This document shows positions 27,880-37,035 of a stretch of 64,000 bases of DNA, in pieces. The position numbers and the translations under genes are program-made. The DNA comes from Rhizobiaceae bacterium (GTDB lineage: Bacteria; Pseudomonadota; Alphaproteobacteria; Rhizobiales; Rhizobiaceae). The DNA is taken from contig JARGOF010000005.1 of the NCBI GenBank assembly GCA_029212415.1, positions 1 through 64,000 on the forward strand. Reading direction: 5' to 3'. Within the stretch, counting starts at the first letter, position 1, and the number at the start of each line of letters is the position of its first letter. A model generated the notes under the pieces. The model searched no databases and was not told the DNA's origin. It was given only the letters and a program-made list of their open reading frames with translations.

Positions 27880-28788
27880 TCAGTTCCTCCCGATGCGCCG
27901 CTCATAGCGACGATAGAGTGCCAGATAGGTGAAGAGGATTCCGCTGGCGATCAGGGCGATCGATACAACGGTTGCCATGCCCTGAAGCTGCAGGGTGTAA
28001 TCCGCGTCATTGAAGTATCGCCAGGCGACCACAGGCAGCGTATCGGGATAGCCGCCACCCAGAATGAAGGGGGCTTCAAAGGCGCCGATGTTGAAGGCGA
28101 AGATGATCAAAGTCGACGAGACGATGCCGGGCAGGATCTGCGGCAGGGTCACCTGGAAAAAGGTCTGCCAGCGGCTGGCGCCCAAAATGGTCGCGGCTTC
28201 TTCCGTCTCGCGGCCCACACCCAGCAGCACCGCATAGATGGTCAGCGTGACAAAGGGGGCCTGTTTCCACACATAGACAGCGATGATGCCCCAGCCGTAG
28301 TGGGTCTTGAGGATCTGCGGGAATTCGGAGGGGTCGCTGATCAATCCGGCAAAGGCGGCCAGACGCGACAGCATGCCGCCATTGCCGAGCATGATGACGG
28401 CCAGGGCGATGCCGACCGTATAGGGGATCATCAGCGGCAGTTTGTAGAGATATTTATACAGCGATTTGCCGGGAAACATGCGCACCATGGCCAGCGCCAG
28501 CAGGACGCCCATGACCAGCGAAATGAAGGTGGCCATCAGGGCGTAATAGAGTGTCAGCGCCAGCGATTGCCAGAAGGAATAGGATCCCCAGAGCGCGCCG
28601 AAATAGCTGAAATCGGGGAATGTGTTGACGCCAAACCAGGGCGCAAAGCCCAGTGATTGCAGGACTGCCAGAACCAGGGCGCCGCCAAACAGGATCGTCA
28701 GGACGGAAAAGACCGGCAGCAGTTGCAGCATCATCCAAAGGCGTTCACGGCGGTGACGCGCCAGTTCGGGAGGCTTGGGGTTTTTCAT
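27880..28788 (-). CDS. ABC importer inner-membrane permease (first subunit)
   Basis: The 302-aa protein has about six membrane segments and the EAA loop E-E-A-A-T-I-L-G-A-S-R-W-Q-T-F. It is PotB-like and forms the channel with the following permease. A GTG at 28791 precedes the ATG at 28788; the ATG is preferred. It is separated from the binding-protein gene by a 66-bp gap that contains a strong hairpin (28819-28844). Confidence 0.9.
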   Translation of the reverse strand: MKNPKPPELARHRRERLWMMLQLLPVFSVLTILFGGALVLAVLQSLGFAPWFGVNTFPDFSYFGALWGSYSFWQSLALTLYYALMATFISLVMGVLLALAMVRMFPGKSLYKYLYKLPLMIPYTVGIALAVIMLGNGGMLSRLAAFAGLISDPSEFPQILKTHYGWGIIAVYVWKQAPFVTLTIYAVLLGVGRETEEAATILGASRWQTFFQVTLPQILPGIVSSTLIIFAFNIGAFEAPFILGGGYPDTLPVVAWRYFNDADYTLQLQGMATVVSIALIASGILFTYLALYRRYERRIGRN

Positions 28789-28818
28789 CACACGCGCCTT
28801 GTAAAGAAAGGAGGGGCA

Positions 28819-28844
28819 GCGCCCCGGAACGTATTCCGGAGCGC
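28819..28844 (-). other. Intercistronic RNA hairpin after the binding-protein gene
   Basis: GCGCCCCGGAA (28819-28829) and TTCCGGAGCGC (28834-28844) form an 11-bp stem with one mismatch and a CGTA loop. It sits between the solute-binding-protein stop and the first permease start. Such hairpins commonly protect the binding-protein mRNA and lower permease expression. The second ABC operon has an analogous hairpin at 48333-48369. Confidence 0.6.
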
Positions 28845-28854
28845 CACAGGGAGA

Positions 28855-30204
28855 CTATTTGGACAGGTTCTCCACAGCACGCTTGACGATCACATCGATC
28901 GGATCGGTGCTGTCGCGTTCGATATATTCGAGCCATGTGGCTTCGATGACATCGACCAGCGTCGCGTTGGTGTCTGGTGCGGCATTGGCATCCAGATCGG
29001 CCTGGGTGAGACCAACCAAACCGGGGGAGGCTGCTGCCAGGCTTGCCGCTTCAGCTTCGCTCAGCTTCCAGGGGTCGATACCGGGAGGCATGCCTGTTCC
29101 CTGCAATTTGCTCGTCTGGGATTCCACCGATGACATGTAGTTGGTCATGATCAGGGCCGCTGCGGGGTTGGGCGCATTGGCCGGAATGGCAAGATAGTTC
29201 TTGTTCTTGATCATGTTGCCTTCGGGGAAGACGAACTGTTCCGCAGCTTCCGGATAGGTGCCCTGGGCAAGGCCCGTGGCGACCGCAAACATGCCGAACT
29301 TGCAGTTGAAATCAACTTCGCCGTTGAGGAACATGCCGTCCAGCGCCGAGGGATCTTCCGGATAGCGCGGTGAACCGCCATTGGCATCCAGCAGGCCGGG
29401 CTCGAGCGCCTTGAGGTATTCCAGACCCGGCGTGATCAGCCGCGCCAGTTCCTCGGCGCCAATCACATCGATGGATTCCTGGAACGCCGAAGCGCCAGTG
29501 CCATCGGGATTATGCGCATAGATGGTGGCCTGAACAAATGTGTTGCCGATATAGTGCGGCGGCTTCACATAGGTGAACTTGCCGGGTGTCTTGTCCAGAT
29601 AGGCCTTGAGTTCGGCAAAGGTGTGCGGCACGTCAGCGGCCGCGACGCGGTCCGTGTTGACGGCGCAGACATATTGCTCGCCGGACCATGGCACTTCCGC
29701 GCCGCCGGTTTCGACACCAAAGTCACGCAGGTTCATCTGAGAGCGCGGGTCTTCGGCGTTCCATTCGATGAATTTGCTGTTGGGCAATTTGGGTGCAAAT
29801 GCGCCAAACAGGGCATTCTGCCGCTTCAGCGTGGCGAAGTTTTCGCCGTTCAGCCAGATGGCGTCAACGCTGCCTTCGCCAGGGCCCTTGCCGGCGGCCA
29901 TTTCGGCCAGGACAAGATCAACGGCGTCTTTTGTGCCGGTAATGCGCACGGGGTTCAAGGTGACACCCTCTTCGGCCAGGGCCGGCGCTACGGTGCGGTC
30001 CATCCAGATATTGATCGGATCGCTGCCACCCCAATAGTAGAGGTTTACGGTGCCTTCCTTCTTGGCGCGTTCCTGAACGGCCTGCCAATCCACATTGCCT
30101 GCGATAAAGCCATCGCGGAAGGCGGTGGCTTCGGGATCTTCGGCCATTGCCCCACCAGCCACAAGGCTGACGGAGAGCGAAAGGCCTATAAAGAGTTTTT
30201 TCAT
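28855..30204 (-). CDS. ABC importer periplasmic solute-binding protein
   Basis: The 449-aa protein has a classic signal peptide (about 1-21, ending A-G-G-A-M-A before E-D-P-E) and a periplasmic binding fold of the PotD/iron/putrescine cluster (extracellular solute-binding family 1). The ATG follows GGAGG. It lies 22 bp after the ATPase gene in the operon. It should bind the transported substrate, which neighbouring genes suggest is a sugar derivative, nucleoside or polyol rather than iron; that is inference. Confidence 0.9.
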   Translation of the reverse strand: MKKLFIGLSLSVSLVAGGAMAEDPEATAFRDGFIAGNVDWQAVQERAKKEGTVNLYYWGGSDPINIWMDRTVAPALAEEGVTLNPVRITGTKDAVDLVLAEMAAGKGPGEGSVDAIWLNGENFATLKRQNALFGAFAPKLPNSKFIEWNAEDPRSQMNLRDFGVETGGAEVPWSGEQYVCAVNTDRVAAADVPHTFAELKAYLDKTPGKFTYVKPPHYIGNTFVQATIYAHNPDGTGASAFQESIDVIGAEELARLITPGLEYLKALEPGLLDANGGSPRYPEDPSALDGMFLNGEVDFNCKFGMFAVATGLAQGTYPEAAEQFVFPEGNMIKNKNYLAIPANAPNPAAALIMTNYMSSVESQTSKLQGTGMPPGIDPWKLSEAEAASLAAASPGLVGLTQADLDANAAPDTNATLVDVIEATWLEYIERDSTDPIDVIVKRAVENLSK

Positions 30205-30226
30205 GCTTTTTCCTCCAGTTGTCGTC

Positions 30227-31285
30227 TTAAGCCGCTTCTGGAATGAGCCAGATGCGGTCCGGTTGTATATTCAGCCAGACCTGTTGTCCGATCTCGACCA
30301 AACGCCGTGATTGTTCGGTCACGATGATTTTCTCCTCACCACAGGTGACCGAATAGTTGACTGTTGCGCCGAAAAACTCGCGGGCCGTAACGACGCCGGC
30401 AAATGTATTGTCGGCGGGGGCCTCTTCGGCAGTCAGCAACAGATCGATGACTTCACTGCGCAAAATGACCGAGGCATTGCGCGAGCCCTGGCCAATTTCG
30501 TCCGGGCCGAGCTTCAGGGTGGTGAAGCTGGTTTGCGCCTGTCCGGAAGCATCGACTTTTGCGTTGAAAATATTGGTCGCGCCCATGAAATCAGCGATCT
30601 TGATACTGTTGGGACGCTGATAGAGCGCATCGGGCGCATCATATTGCGCCAGATGACCTTCAAAGATCACCGCCACCCGGTCGGCCAGTTCCATCGCCTC
30701 GACCTGATCGTGGGTCACGAAGATCGTGGTGATGCCCAGGCGCTTTTGCAGGGCGCGAATAAAGCGCCGCATTTCGCCGCGCAGCTTGGTATCCAGATTG
30801 GCCAGAGGCTCGTCCATCATCAGGACGGAGGGCTTGGTGATCAGGGTGCGGGCAATAGCGACACGCTGCATCTGTCCGCCCGAAAGCTGGGCGGGAAAAC
30901 GATGGCGGAATTCGTTCAATTGCACGACGTCGAGAATTTCCTGCAGGCGCTCTTCGATTTCAGGGCGCGGCGTGCCTCTGACCTTCAGGCCGAAAGCGAC
31001 GTTCTTTTCCACCGACATATGGGGAAACAGGGCGTAGCGCTGGAACACCATGCCGACGTTGCGGTCCTGCACCGGCACTTCCGAGACATCCTTGTCGTCG
31101 AACAGGATGCTGCCGAAGGAGGGCACTTCCAGACCTGAAATCATCCGCAGGGTTGTTGTCTTGCCGCAGCCGGAAGGGCCGAGCAAAGCAACCAGTTCGC
31201 CGGATGCGATTTCAAGATCAATGTTCTCGATTGCGGTGAAAGCACCGAAATCTTTTCGAACTCCCTTGAGTTGGACCTTGGTCAA
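30227..31285 (-). CDS. ABC importer ATP-binding protein
   Basis: The 352-aa protein has Walker A G-P-S-G-C-G-K-T (about 37-44), the signature L-S-G-G-Q-M-Q-R, Walker B V-L-M-M-D-E-P, the H-loop F-V-T-H-D-Q and a C-terminal TOBE region (about 240-350), as in PotA/UgpC/MalK-type ATPases. It begins with TTG after a G-rich ribosome site; no ATG is available before the beta strand. It is the first gene of the importer operon, downstream of a palindrome at 31319-31336. Confidence 0.9.
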   Translation of the reverse strand: MTKVQLKGVRKDFGAFTAIENIDLEIASGELVALLGPSGCGKTTTLRMISGLEVPSFGSILFDDKDVSEVPVQDRNVGMVFQRYALFPHMSVEKNVAFGLKVRGTPRPEIEERLQEILDVVQLNEFRHRFPAQLSGGQMQRVAIARTLITKPSVLMMDEPLANLDTKLRGEMRRFIRALQKRLGITTIFVTHDQVEAMELADRVAVIFEGHLAQYDAPDALYQRPNSIKIADFMGATNIFNAKVDASGQAQTSFTTLKLGPDEIGQGSRNASVILRSEVIDLLLTAEEAPADNTFAGVVTAREFFGATVNYSVTCGEEKIIVTEQSRRLVEIGQQVWLNIQPDRIWLIPEAA

Positions 31286-31318
31286 CGCCCTCTCCCTATT
31301 GGCGAAATGATAATAATC

Positions 31319-31336
31319 AATTTGTTAATACAAATT
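31319..31336. promoter_or_regulatory. Operator palindrome AATTTGT-TAAT-ACAAATT
   Basis: A perfect 7-bp inverted repeat with a 4-bp spacer lies 34 bp upstream of the ABC ATPase start, within AT-rich promoter-like DNA. The half-site ACAAATT also forms the palindromes at 38466-38477 and 42960-42971 upstream of the other two operons. The GntR/UTRA protein encoded in this region is the likely binder. Confidence 0.6.
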
Positions 31337-31383
31337 ATCAAGATCATGCTGCGCCTTGTCAACACAAAAGATAGGCAACATGC

Positions 31384-32799
31384 CTAAAATGATGGCAAAC
31401 CGTCGTGGGCGGGCAGCACGCCCAGCGGTTGCATGGCGCACCAGGCGCCAAATTCCTCGAATGTGGACCGCCAGTTTCCGGGCACCAGGACAAAGTGGTG
31501 CTCCAGTCCATGTTCCATGACGGTGGTGACGATATCGGCCGCCGTGCAGGGTCCGGTGCGGCTGGAAAAATCGCCAACCCAGCCGCGACAGCCGGTAAAG
31601 CCCGATTGCGCATGGGCCCCGACATGGCCGGCAACTGCAAATTGCGCCTCGCCGTGACGGGCAACGCGCACCACCGTGACGTCTCCCTCGGCAAATTCAT
31701 AATCGGCAATGGCGCCGAAAATCGGGCCTTCCGGTGTGCCGCGCCCGATCATCGGATGGTTGATCCAGGTGGGTGCCTCCTTGGCCATATGCAGCGGGCC
31801 GCCGCCGCCGTGCCACATCAGGATCTGGTCATTCTCCAGATCCGGCGAGGTCATATCCAGCAGACAGCCCAATTTACGGGTCATGGCCTTGATGGCCAAT
31901 TGGGTGACAGCGCCCAGAATATCGCCCTCGGAGGCGACGGGAAGCTGGTCGACCTCTTCCAGCCAGCTGAATGCTGCGCCCGGATGCATGCCGGGATCGG
32001 CCTGCAGGGCCGGCCAGTCCGACACCGTCAGCGCATCATAATGGCCGTCGCGGGCAATGGCGCGCAGCGCCAGGGCCGCGCGCGCCGTCAGGTCCATTTG
32101 CGCGTCGGACACACCATCGACGGCGGCAGCAGCCGTCATCAGGGCCAGTTCGCCAGCAACCACATCAGGGGCAAAGCCGCGCATGCGGCCGGTCATGTCA
32201 TGGATATCGATATGCTCAACGCTGACGCCGAGGGCGCGCATCAGCCGGTCGGAGGAGACCTCCATATTGTAGAACGTCGGCGCCAGACCGCCGACCATGC
32301 CGATCCGCGCGCCAAGCAGCGCCTGGCGGGCGCTCAGGGCGCGAAGGCTCTGTGTCAGACGGGCCTGCAGGGCGGGATCCTGCGGTGCGCCGTGATACCA
32401 TTGCACCGGATGTTTGCGCAGATCGCGCACACCGCGCACAATCGACATGGACATGTTGAGCGATACGAAATTGTTCAGTTGCACATCGCCGGTGAGCACG
32501 GGTTCGGGCGTCGACCACACGCCCATCGGGATATCATAGCGGGCGATTTCCCGCGCCACATCGCCCATGGTAAAGCCGCCATGCAGCAGCAGAATGAAAT
32601 CCGCGCCCTGCGCCAGACAGGCGTCCACAGCCCGGCGTGCATCCGCCCCATCGATGGGGATATCCGGCGCCTCGACGATTGTCAGGCCTTCGCGCAACGC
32701 CAATTCATCCAGCATTGCCCGGGCAGCGTCAAAGACACCATGCTTTTTGGGGAAATAGCTGGGAAGCGAGGCGTTGATGAGGCCGATTGTCAAAGCCAT
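31384..32799 (-). CDS. L-fucose/L-arabinose isomerase-family protein
   Basis: The 471-aa protein begins T-I-G-L-I-N-A-S-L and has the layout of fucose/arabinose isomerase-like proteins: an N-terminal substrate-recognition domain (L-L-L-H-G-G-F-T-M-G), a central domain with an acidic metal site (C-L-L-D-M-T-S-P-D-L-E-N-D) and a C-terminal H-G-G-G-G-P-L-H segment. The family interconverts aldoses and ketoses with a divalent metal. It follows the GntR gene by 17 bp and is the last gene of operon 2. It may make the ketose that the Dha-type kinase phosphorylates. Specific sugar unknown. Confidence 0.82.
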   Translation of the reverse strand: MALTIGLINASLPSYFPKKHGVFDAARAMLDELALREGLTIVEAPDIPIDGADARRAVDACLAQGADFILLLHGGFTMGDVAREIARYDIPMGVWSTPEPVLTGDVQLNNFVSLNMSMSIVRGVRDLRKHPVQWYHGAPQDPALQARLTQSLRALSARQALLGARIGMVGGLAPTFYNMEVSSDRLMRALGVSVEHIDIHDMTGRMRGFAPDVVAGELALMTAAAAVDGVSDAQMDLTARAALALRAIARDGHYDALTVSDWPALQADPGMHPGAAFSWLEEVDQLPVASEGDILGAVTQLAIKAMTRKLGCLLDMTSPDLENDQILMWHGGGGPLHMAKEAPTWINHPMIGRGTPEGPIFGAIADYEFAEGDVTVVRVARHGEAQFAVAGHVGAHAQSGFTGCRGWVGDFSSRTGPCTAADIVTTVMEHGLEHHFVLVPGNWRSTFEEFGAWCAMQPLGVLPAHDGLPSF

Positions 32800-32816
32800 G
32801 TCTGTATTCCTGTCTG

Positions 32817-33605
32817 TTAAGCGCCGGTTTTCTGAGGGCTGCCGCCGGTGAGATCAAAATTGATGGGGCCTTCGCGATAGACCTGATCGAAAAAAACCGG
32901 ATTGTCGTCGAGATCAAAGGCGGTGCAGGCCTGGGAGAGAATGGCCACATTCGACTGGATGCCCAGATGGGCGGCAATATCCGGTGAGGCGATCACGCTG
33001 TCGACGGTTTCGCAGGCGCGTTTCCATTCCAGGCCAAAGCGGTTCATCAGGATGCGCAGGATCGATTGATTTTGCCCGGTCTCGGGAAAATCATCGACGC
33101 TCAATCCCTGCACCAGACGTTCGGGGATCCAGGTCAGCGTCAGCAATCGCGGCTTGTCGTCAACGGTGCGCACGCGGCGCACAAGCACCAGTGGTTCGTC
33201 AAACAGGGATTGAACCGTTGCGGGAAGATCATCGGTATGACGCTCGATGCCGATCAACCGCGCACCGGGAATGCGTCCCTCGGTCAGCACCTGATCGGTG
33301 AAAGAGACGAGACAGGTTGAAGAGGGGGGCGACAGGGTCGAGACGATGTAGCCGCTGCCCTGCCGGGAGGTCAGATAGCCGGCATGCACCAGAAGCTCCA
33401 GGGCCTTGCGCACGGTGACACGGCTCACCTTGAAGGTTTTCGACAGGGCGTCTTCGGTGGGCAGGCGGGTGCCGACCGAATACATGCCCGCATCAATGCG
33501 GCCCAGCAATTCGTCGTGCACAGTCTGGTATTTGGGGACGGTATGATGGTTAGGTACTGGCGAGTGCTTCACGGTCTTACCTTTGTTCATTCCAATTGAT
33601 TGCAT
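32817..33605 (-). CDS. GntR-family regulator with UTRA domain (HutC type)
   Basis: The product of about 262 aa has a GntR winged helix at about 20-90 (L-P-T-E-D-A-L-S-K-T-F-K-V-S-R-V-T-V-R-K) and a UTRA effector domain from about 105 to the end. HutC-type members usually sense a sugar or pathway intermediate and repress catabolic genes. It is embedded in the kinase/aldolase operon, immediately after the aldehyde dehydrogenase stop. It is the natural candidate to bind the three ACAAATT palindromes. A GTG at 33620 and ATGs at 33605 and 33590 are possible starts. Confidence 0.85.
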   Translation of the reverse strand: MQSIGMNKGKTVKHSPVPNHHTVPKYQTVHDELLGRIDAGMYSVGTRLPTEDALSKTFKVSRVTVRKALELLVHAGYLTSRQGSGYIVSTLSPPSSTCLVSFTDQVLTEGRIPGARLIGIERHTDDLPATVQSLFDEPLVLVRRVRTVDDKPRLLTLTWIPERLVQGLSVDDFPETGQNQSILRILMNRFGLEWKRACETVDSVIASPDIAAHLGIQSNVAILSQACTAFDLDDNPVFFDQVYREGPINFDLTGGSPQKTGA

Positions 33606-33620
33606 CAAATCAGATTGCAC

Positions 33621-35090
33621 CTACCCGAGCCAGACACTTTTTGTCTGCGAATAAAGGGCGATGGCTTCGCCGCCCATTTCGCGGCCATAGCCGCTTTGTT
33701 TCATGCCGCCGAAAGGTGAGGCGGGATCCGTGTCACCCCAGGTGTTTGTCCAGATGGTGCCGGCCTTCAAGCCATCCGCCATGCGCAGACAGCGCGAGAC
33801 GTCCTGGGTCCAGCAGCCGGCGGCCAGGCCGAATTCGGTGTCATTGGCGCGGGCGAGCACCTCCTCTTCCTCGTCAAAGGGCAAAACGCTCAGAACCGGC
33901 CCGAATATTTCTTCGCGGGCAATCACCATGTCATCAGCGACATTGTCCAGCACGGTGGGGGCAACAAAATAGCCCGTCTCGCCCTGCCGTGCGCCGCCCG
34001 TCATGCATTGCGCTCCGGCAGCGGTGCCCTGATCGATGTAACCCAGCACCTTGCGCATCTGGGCGGCGGAAACCACCGGTCCCAGATCATGCGCCTTGAG
34101 CTCCATGCCCGGGCCGACCGACAGGCCTTCGGCCATTTTCGCAAGTTCCCGGACGACGTCGTCGCGGATGGACCGGTGGACAAACAGCCGCGCACCGGCG
34201 GTGCAGGACTGGCCATTGTTGCCAAACAGCGCCCAGAAGGCGCCTGGAATGGCCCGTTTCAGATCGGCATCGGCAAAGATGATATTGGCGGCCTTGCCAC
34301 CCAGTTCGAGCGAGACCTTCTTGAGGTTGCCGACGGAGGCCTCGACGATGCGGCGACCGGTTTCCGTCGAGCCGGTAAAGCCGACCTTGTCGACGCCCGG
34401 ATGGGCCGCCAGGGCAGCACCCGCTTCCATTCCGAGGCCCGGCACGACATTCAGCACGCCGGGCGGGAAACCGACCTTGAGCGCCAGATCGGCCAGAAAC
34501 AACGCGCTGAGCGGCGTCTGTTCGGCGGGCTTGAGCACCACCGTATTGCCGGCGGCCAGGGCGGGCGCCAATTTCCAGGCAACCATCAGCGTTGGATAGT
34601 TCCAAGGCGTGATCAACCCGCAGACACCCACCGGTTCGACCTTGGTGTAATTCATCCGGCCGGGCACGGAGACGGGGATCGTCCGGCCTTCGATCTTGCT
34701 CGGCCAGCCGGCGAAATAGCGGAAATGCCGCGCCGAATAGACGGCGTCGACATCGCGGGCAATGTGAAAGGGTTTGCCGTTGTCCAGCGCGTCCAATTGG
34801 CCGAAGATGGCCTTGTTTTCCTCGATTGCATCGCCCAGTCGCCAGATCAGCTGGCCGCGATCATGCGGTGTCAGCGCGCCCCAGGGGCCGGTGAGCGCCG
34901 CGCGTGCCGCCGCAACGGCCAGATCAATTTCCCTGGCGCCGGCGCGGGCAACGCGGGCAATCAGGCCCTGTGTGGAGGGGTTTTCAACATCCAGATGTTC
35001 GGCGGTTTCGATCTTCTCCGCACCAATGCGAAGGCCCTGAACAGTGTCCAGGAAGGCCGAGACGTCCGGCAGCAGCGCGTGCATGTTCAT
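33621..35090 (-). CDS. NAD(P)-dependent aldehyde dehydrogenase
   Basis: The 489-aa protein has the aldehyde dehydrogenase fold: the N-P-W-N-Y-P-like T-P-W-N-Y-P motif, the glutamate in L-E-L-G-G-K and the catalytic cysteine in N-G-Q-S-C-T. It ends normally at V-W-L-G. The ATG at 35090 overlaps the aldolase stop (ATGA), so the extended frame to 35213 is rejected. In this operon it most likely oxidises the aldehyde released by the LacD-type aldolase. Specific aldehyde unknown. Confidence 0.92.
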   Translation of the reverse strand: MNMHALLPDVSAFLDTVQGLRIGAEKIETAEHLDVENPSTQGLIARVARAGAREIDLAVAAARAALTGPWGALTPHDRGQLIWRLGDAIEENKAIFGQLDALDNGKPFHIARDVDAVYSARHFRYFAGWPSKIEGRTIPVSVPGRMNYTKVEPVGVCGLITPWNYPTLMVAWKLAPALAAGNTVVLKPAEQTPLSALFLADLALKVGFPPGVLNVVPGLGMEAGAALAAHPGVDKVGFTGSTETGRRIVEASVGNLKKVSLELGGKAANIIFADADLKRAIPGAFWALFGNNGQSCTAGARLFVHRSIRDDVVRELAKMAEGLSVGPGMELKAHDLGPVVSAAQMRKVLGYIDQGTAAGAQCMTGGARQGETGYFVAPTVLDNVADDMVIAREEIFGPVLSVLPFDEEEEVLARANDTEFGLAAGCWTQDVSRCLRMADGLKAGTIWTNTWGDTDPASPFGGMKQSGYGREMGGEAIALYSQTKSVWLG

Positions 35091-36007
35091 GTCGCGGCTT
35101 CCTTCAGGTGCGCCAGGCGTTCGCGGCCGGTGGTTTCCATCCAGCGGGCCATGGCTGCCGGTCCCTCGGCGCCAAAGATGCCGATGGCGTCGCTCCAGAT
35201 GGCCCGTCCGCACATGAAGCCGAGCGCATTGACGCCGGCGGATCGGGCAAAGCGCAGCGCATCGCGGAATTGCTCGAACGTGACACCCGCGCTGAGATAG
35301 AGCAGCGGGATGTCGCCTGCGGCCTCGGCGGCGCTGACGATTGCGGCCTGCGCCTCGGCGCGTGACAGCAGCGGATCGCCAAAGCCTTCAACAAACTGGA
35401 AGTTGACCGGCAATTCGACCTTGAGAATATCGATGCCGAATTTTGCATCGGCAAATTGCTGCGTGGTGGTGCGCACCAGTTCGGGCTTGATCGCGGCAAA
35501 TTCCCGGGATGCGCCATCGGGCACATTGTTGTCATAAACGATCGGTTCAAACAGGAAGGTGACGCCCTGGGCGCGGCACTGACGCCCGATATCTTCGACC
35601 AGATCAAATTTGCGCTGGTTCAGTTCAGGCGCATCATTGGGGCCGAAATAGAGAAAGAACTTGAGGATTTCGGCGCCCAGTTTCGGAAAATCCGCAACCG
35701 TCAGATTATCCGGCAGCGCGGTGATGCGATCGGCGTCATTGATACGGTATACATCGGCCTCATAGGCCAGCATCTTGATGCATTTGGGGTCATAGTGCGG
35801 CAGCAGCTCGCGGCCGTATTCGGCGTCCACCAGCAGGGTGGTTGCATCCGGGCTGAGGGTTTCGACGACGATGCGTTTGAACTGCAAGAGATCATCGTCT
35901 TTTGCATGCACGCCGCGCGCCGTTTTGAGGGCAGCGCCAAGGCCGCTGCCCTGGTCGACGGCCACGCCAAAGACAGGCCCGTCAAAAATTGAAGCCGGTT
36001 TGCTCAT
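35087..36007 (-). CDS. LacD-type class I aldolase (tagatose-bisphosphate aldolase family)
   Basis: The 306-aa TIM-barrel protein carries the Schiff-base lysine in G-I-D-I-L-K-V-E-L-P, plus the family segments F-G-V-A-V-D-Q-G-S-G-L and F-L-F-E-P-I-V-Y-D. Family members cleave ketose 1-phosphates or bisphosphates to dihydroxyacetone phosphate and an aldehyde; YihT, the sulfofructose-phosphate aldolase, is a relative. It overlaps DhaK by an ATGA (36004-36007) and the aldehyde dehydrogenase by another, so it probably acts on the product of the kinase. Start at 36007 rather than 36070 for that reason. Confidence 0.85.
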   Translation of the reverse strand: MSKPASIFDGPVFGVAVDQGSGLGAALKTARGVHAKDDDLLQFKRIVVETLSPDATTLLVDAEYGRELLPHYDPKCIKMLAYEADVYRINDADRITALPDNLTVADFPKLGAEILKFFLYFGPNDAPELNQRKFDLVEDIGRQCRAQGVTFLFEPIVYDNNVPDGASREFAAIKPELVRTTTQQFADAKFGIDILKVELPVNFQFVEGFGDPLLSRAEAQAAIVSAAEAAGDIPLLYLSAGVTFEQFRDALRFARSAGVNALGFMCGRAIWSDAIGIFGAEGPAAMARWMETTGRERLAHLKEAAT

Positions 36008-37035
36008 TGGTTCTGATCCTCTGCAAATGATGCGATTCGAGGGAAATAGGGGCTGTCGGATGGCGCGCACCAGCAGTCCAGCATGTCGGCTGTCGGCTCG
36101 AGCAGCGAGATGGAGAAGCCGCCCATTTCCTGGGTGGTGACATAGCTGCCGATCATCGGTGAAATCGCCTTGATGCCGCGCTTGTCTAGAGCTGAGCGGG
36201 TTTCGTTCCAGATGGTCAGAAGCTCCATCATCGTGGTGCCGCCCATGCCGTTGACGATGACGCAGACCTGGCCATTGGTCGCAATCGGCCGGTCCGCCAG
36301 AAGGGCGTCGACCATCTGTTCCACCAGGAGGGAGACCGGCCCGACCTTGACCCGGCCAACGCCCGGTTCGCCATGGACGCCCATGCCAAGGAAGATCTCG
36401 TCGTCCGGCAGGGTGAACATTGCCTTGCCAGTGAGCGGCGATATGCCGGGCGATACGGCAGCGGCCAGAGTGACGGTGCGGCTGCGGACCTCTTCGCCCA
36501 GCGTCATCAGCGCTTCAAGCGAGCGGCCCTGTTCGGCGGCAGCGCCCAGAATCTTGTAGATGAACATCGTGCCGGCGGCGCCGCGACGACGGTGCCGGCG
36601 CTCAGGCGGTGCGGCGGAAATGTCGTCATACATCAGCAGCGGCAGGACATTGATGCCCGCATCATTGGCCATCATGGTGGCGGCACGACCATTGATCACA
36701 TCGCCGGAGTGCTGGGATATCAGCAGGATGGTGCCGGCCTTTCCCGCCACTTGCGAAATCCCGTCAAGGATCAGATCGGCAGAGGGCGCGGCAAAGACAT
36801 CGCCGACCACATTGGCATCCAGCAGGCCTTCGCCGACAAAACCCATGGCAATGGGTTCGTGGCCGGAGCCATTGCCGATCAGCAGCATGACCTTGTCGTC
36901 AGCGTTTTTGGCATTTTTGGCCCGCACGATGATGCGTGGATCAATGGAGCCGCGCTGGACCTGCGGACAGGCGCTGACGAAGCCGTCAAGCATGTCGTCA
37001 ACCATGGTCTCAGTGGAATTGAAAAGCTTTTTCAT
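36004..37035 (-). CDS. dhaK: Dihydroxyacetone kinase-family subunit DhaK
   Basis: The 343-aa protein has the DhaK fold, with G-N-G-S-G-H-E-P (54-61) and the histidine in G-M-G-V-H-G-E-P-G (His221), which binds the substrate carbonyl covalently as a hemiaminal. It overlaps DhaL upstream and the aldolase downstream by ATGA. DhaK/DhaL pairs may phosphorylate dihydroxyacetone or larger ketoses such as erythrulose or apulose. No dhaM lies nearby, so ATP rather than the PTS is the probable donor. Because isomerase and aldolase genes accompany it, a C4-C6 ketose is more likely than dihydroxyacetone; this is inference. Confidence 0.88.
   Translation of the reverse strand: MKKLFNSTETMVDDMLDGFVSACPQVQRGSIDPRIIVRAKNAKNADDKVMLLIGNGSGHEPIAMGFVGEGLLDANVVGDVFAAPSADLILDGISQVAGKAGTILLISQHSGDVINGRAATMMANDAGINVLPLLMYDDISAAPPERRHRRRGAAGTMFIYKILGAAAEQGRSLEALMTLGEEVRSRTVTLAAAVSPGISPLTGKAMFTLPDDEIFLGMGVHGEPGVGRVKVGPVSLLVEQMVDALLADRPIATNGQVCVIVNGMGGTTMMELLTIWNETRSALDKRGIKAISPMIGSYVTTQEMGGFSISLLEPTADMLDCWCAPSDSPYFPRIASFAEDQNQ

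Noticed and set aside
31405-32820. 471-aa plus-strand ORF opposite the isomerase-like gene
   Set aside because: Antisense to a conserved enzyme, composition atypical, no family motif.
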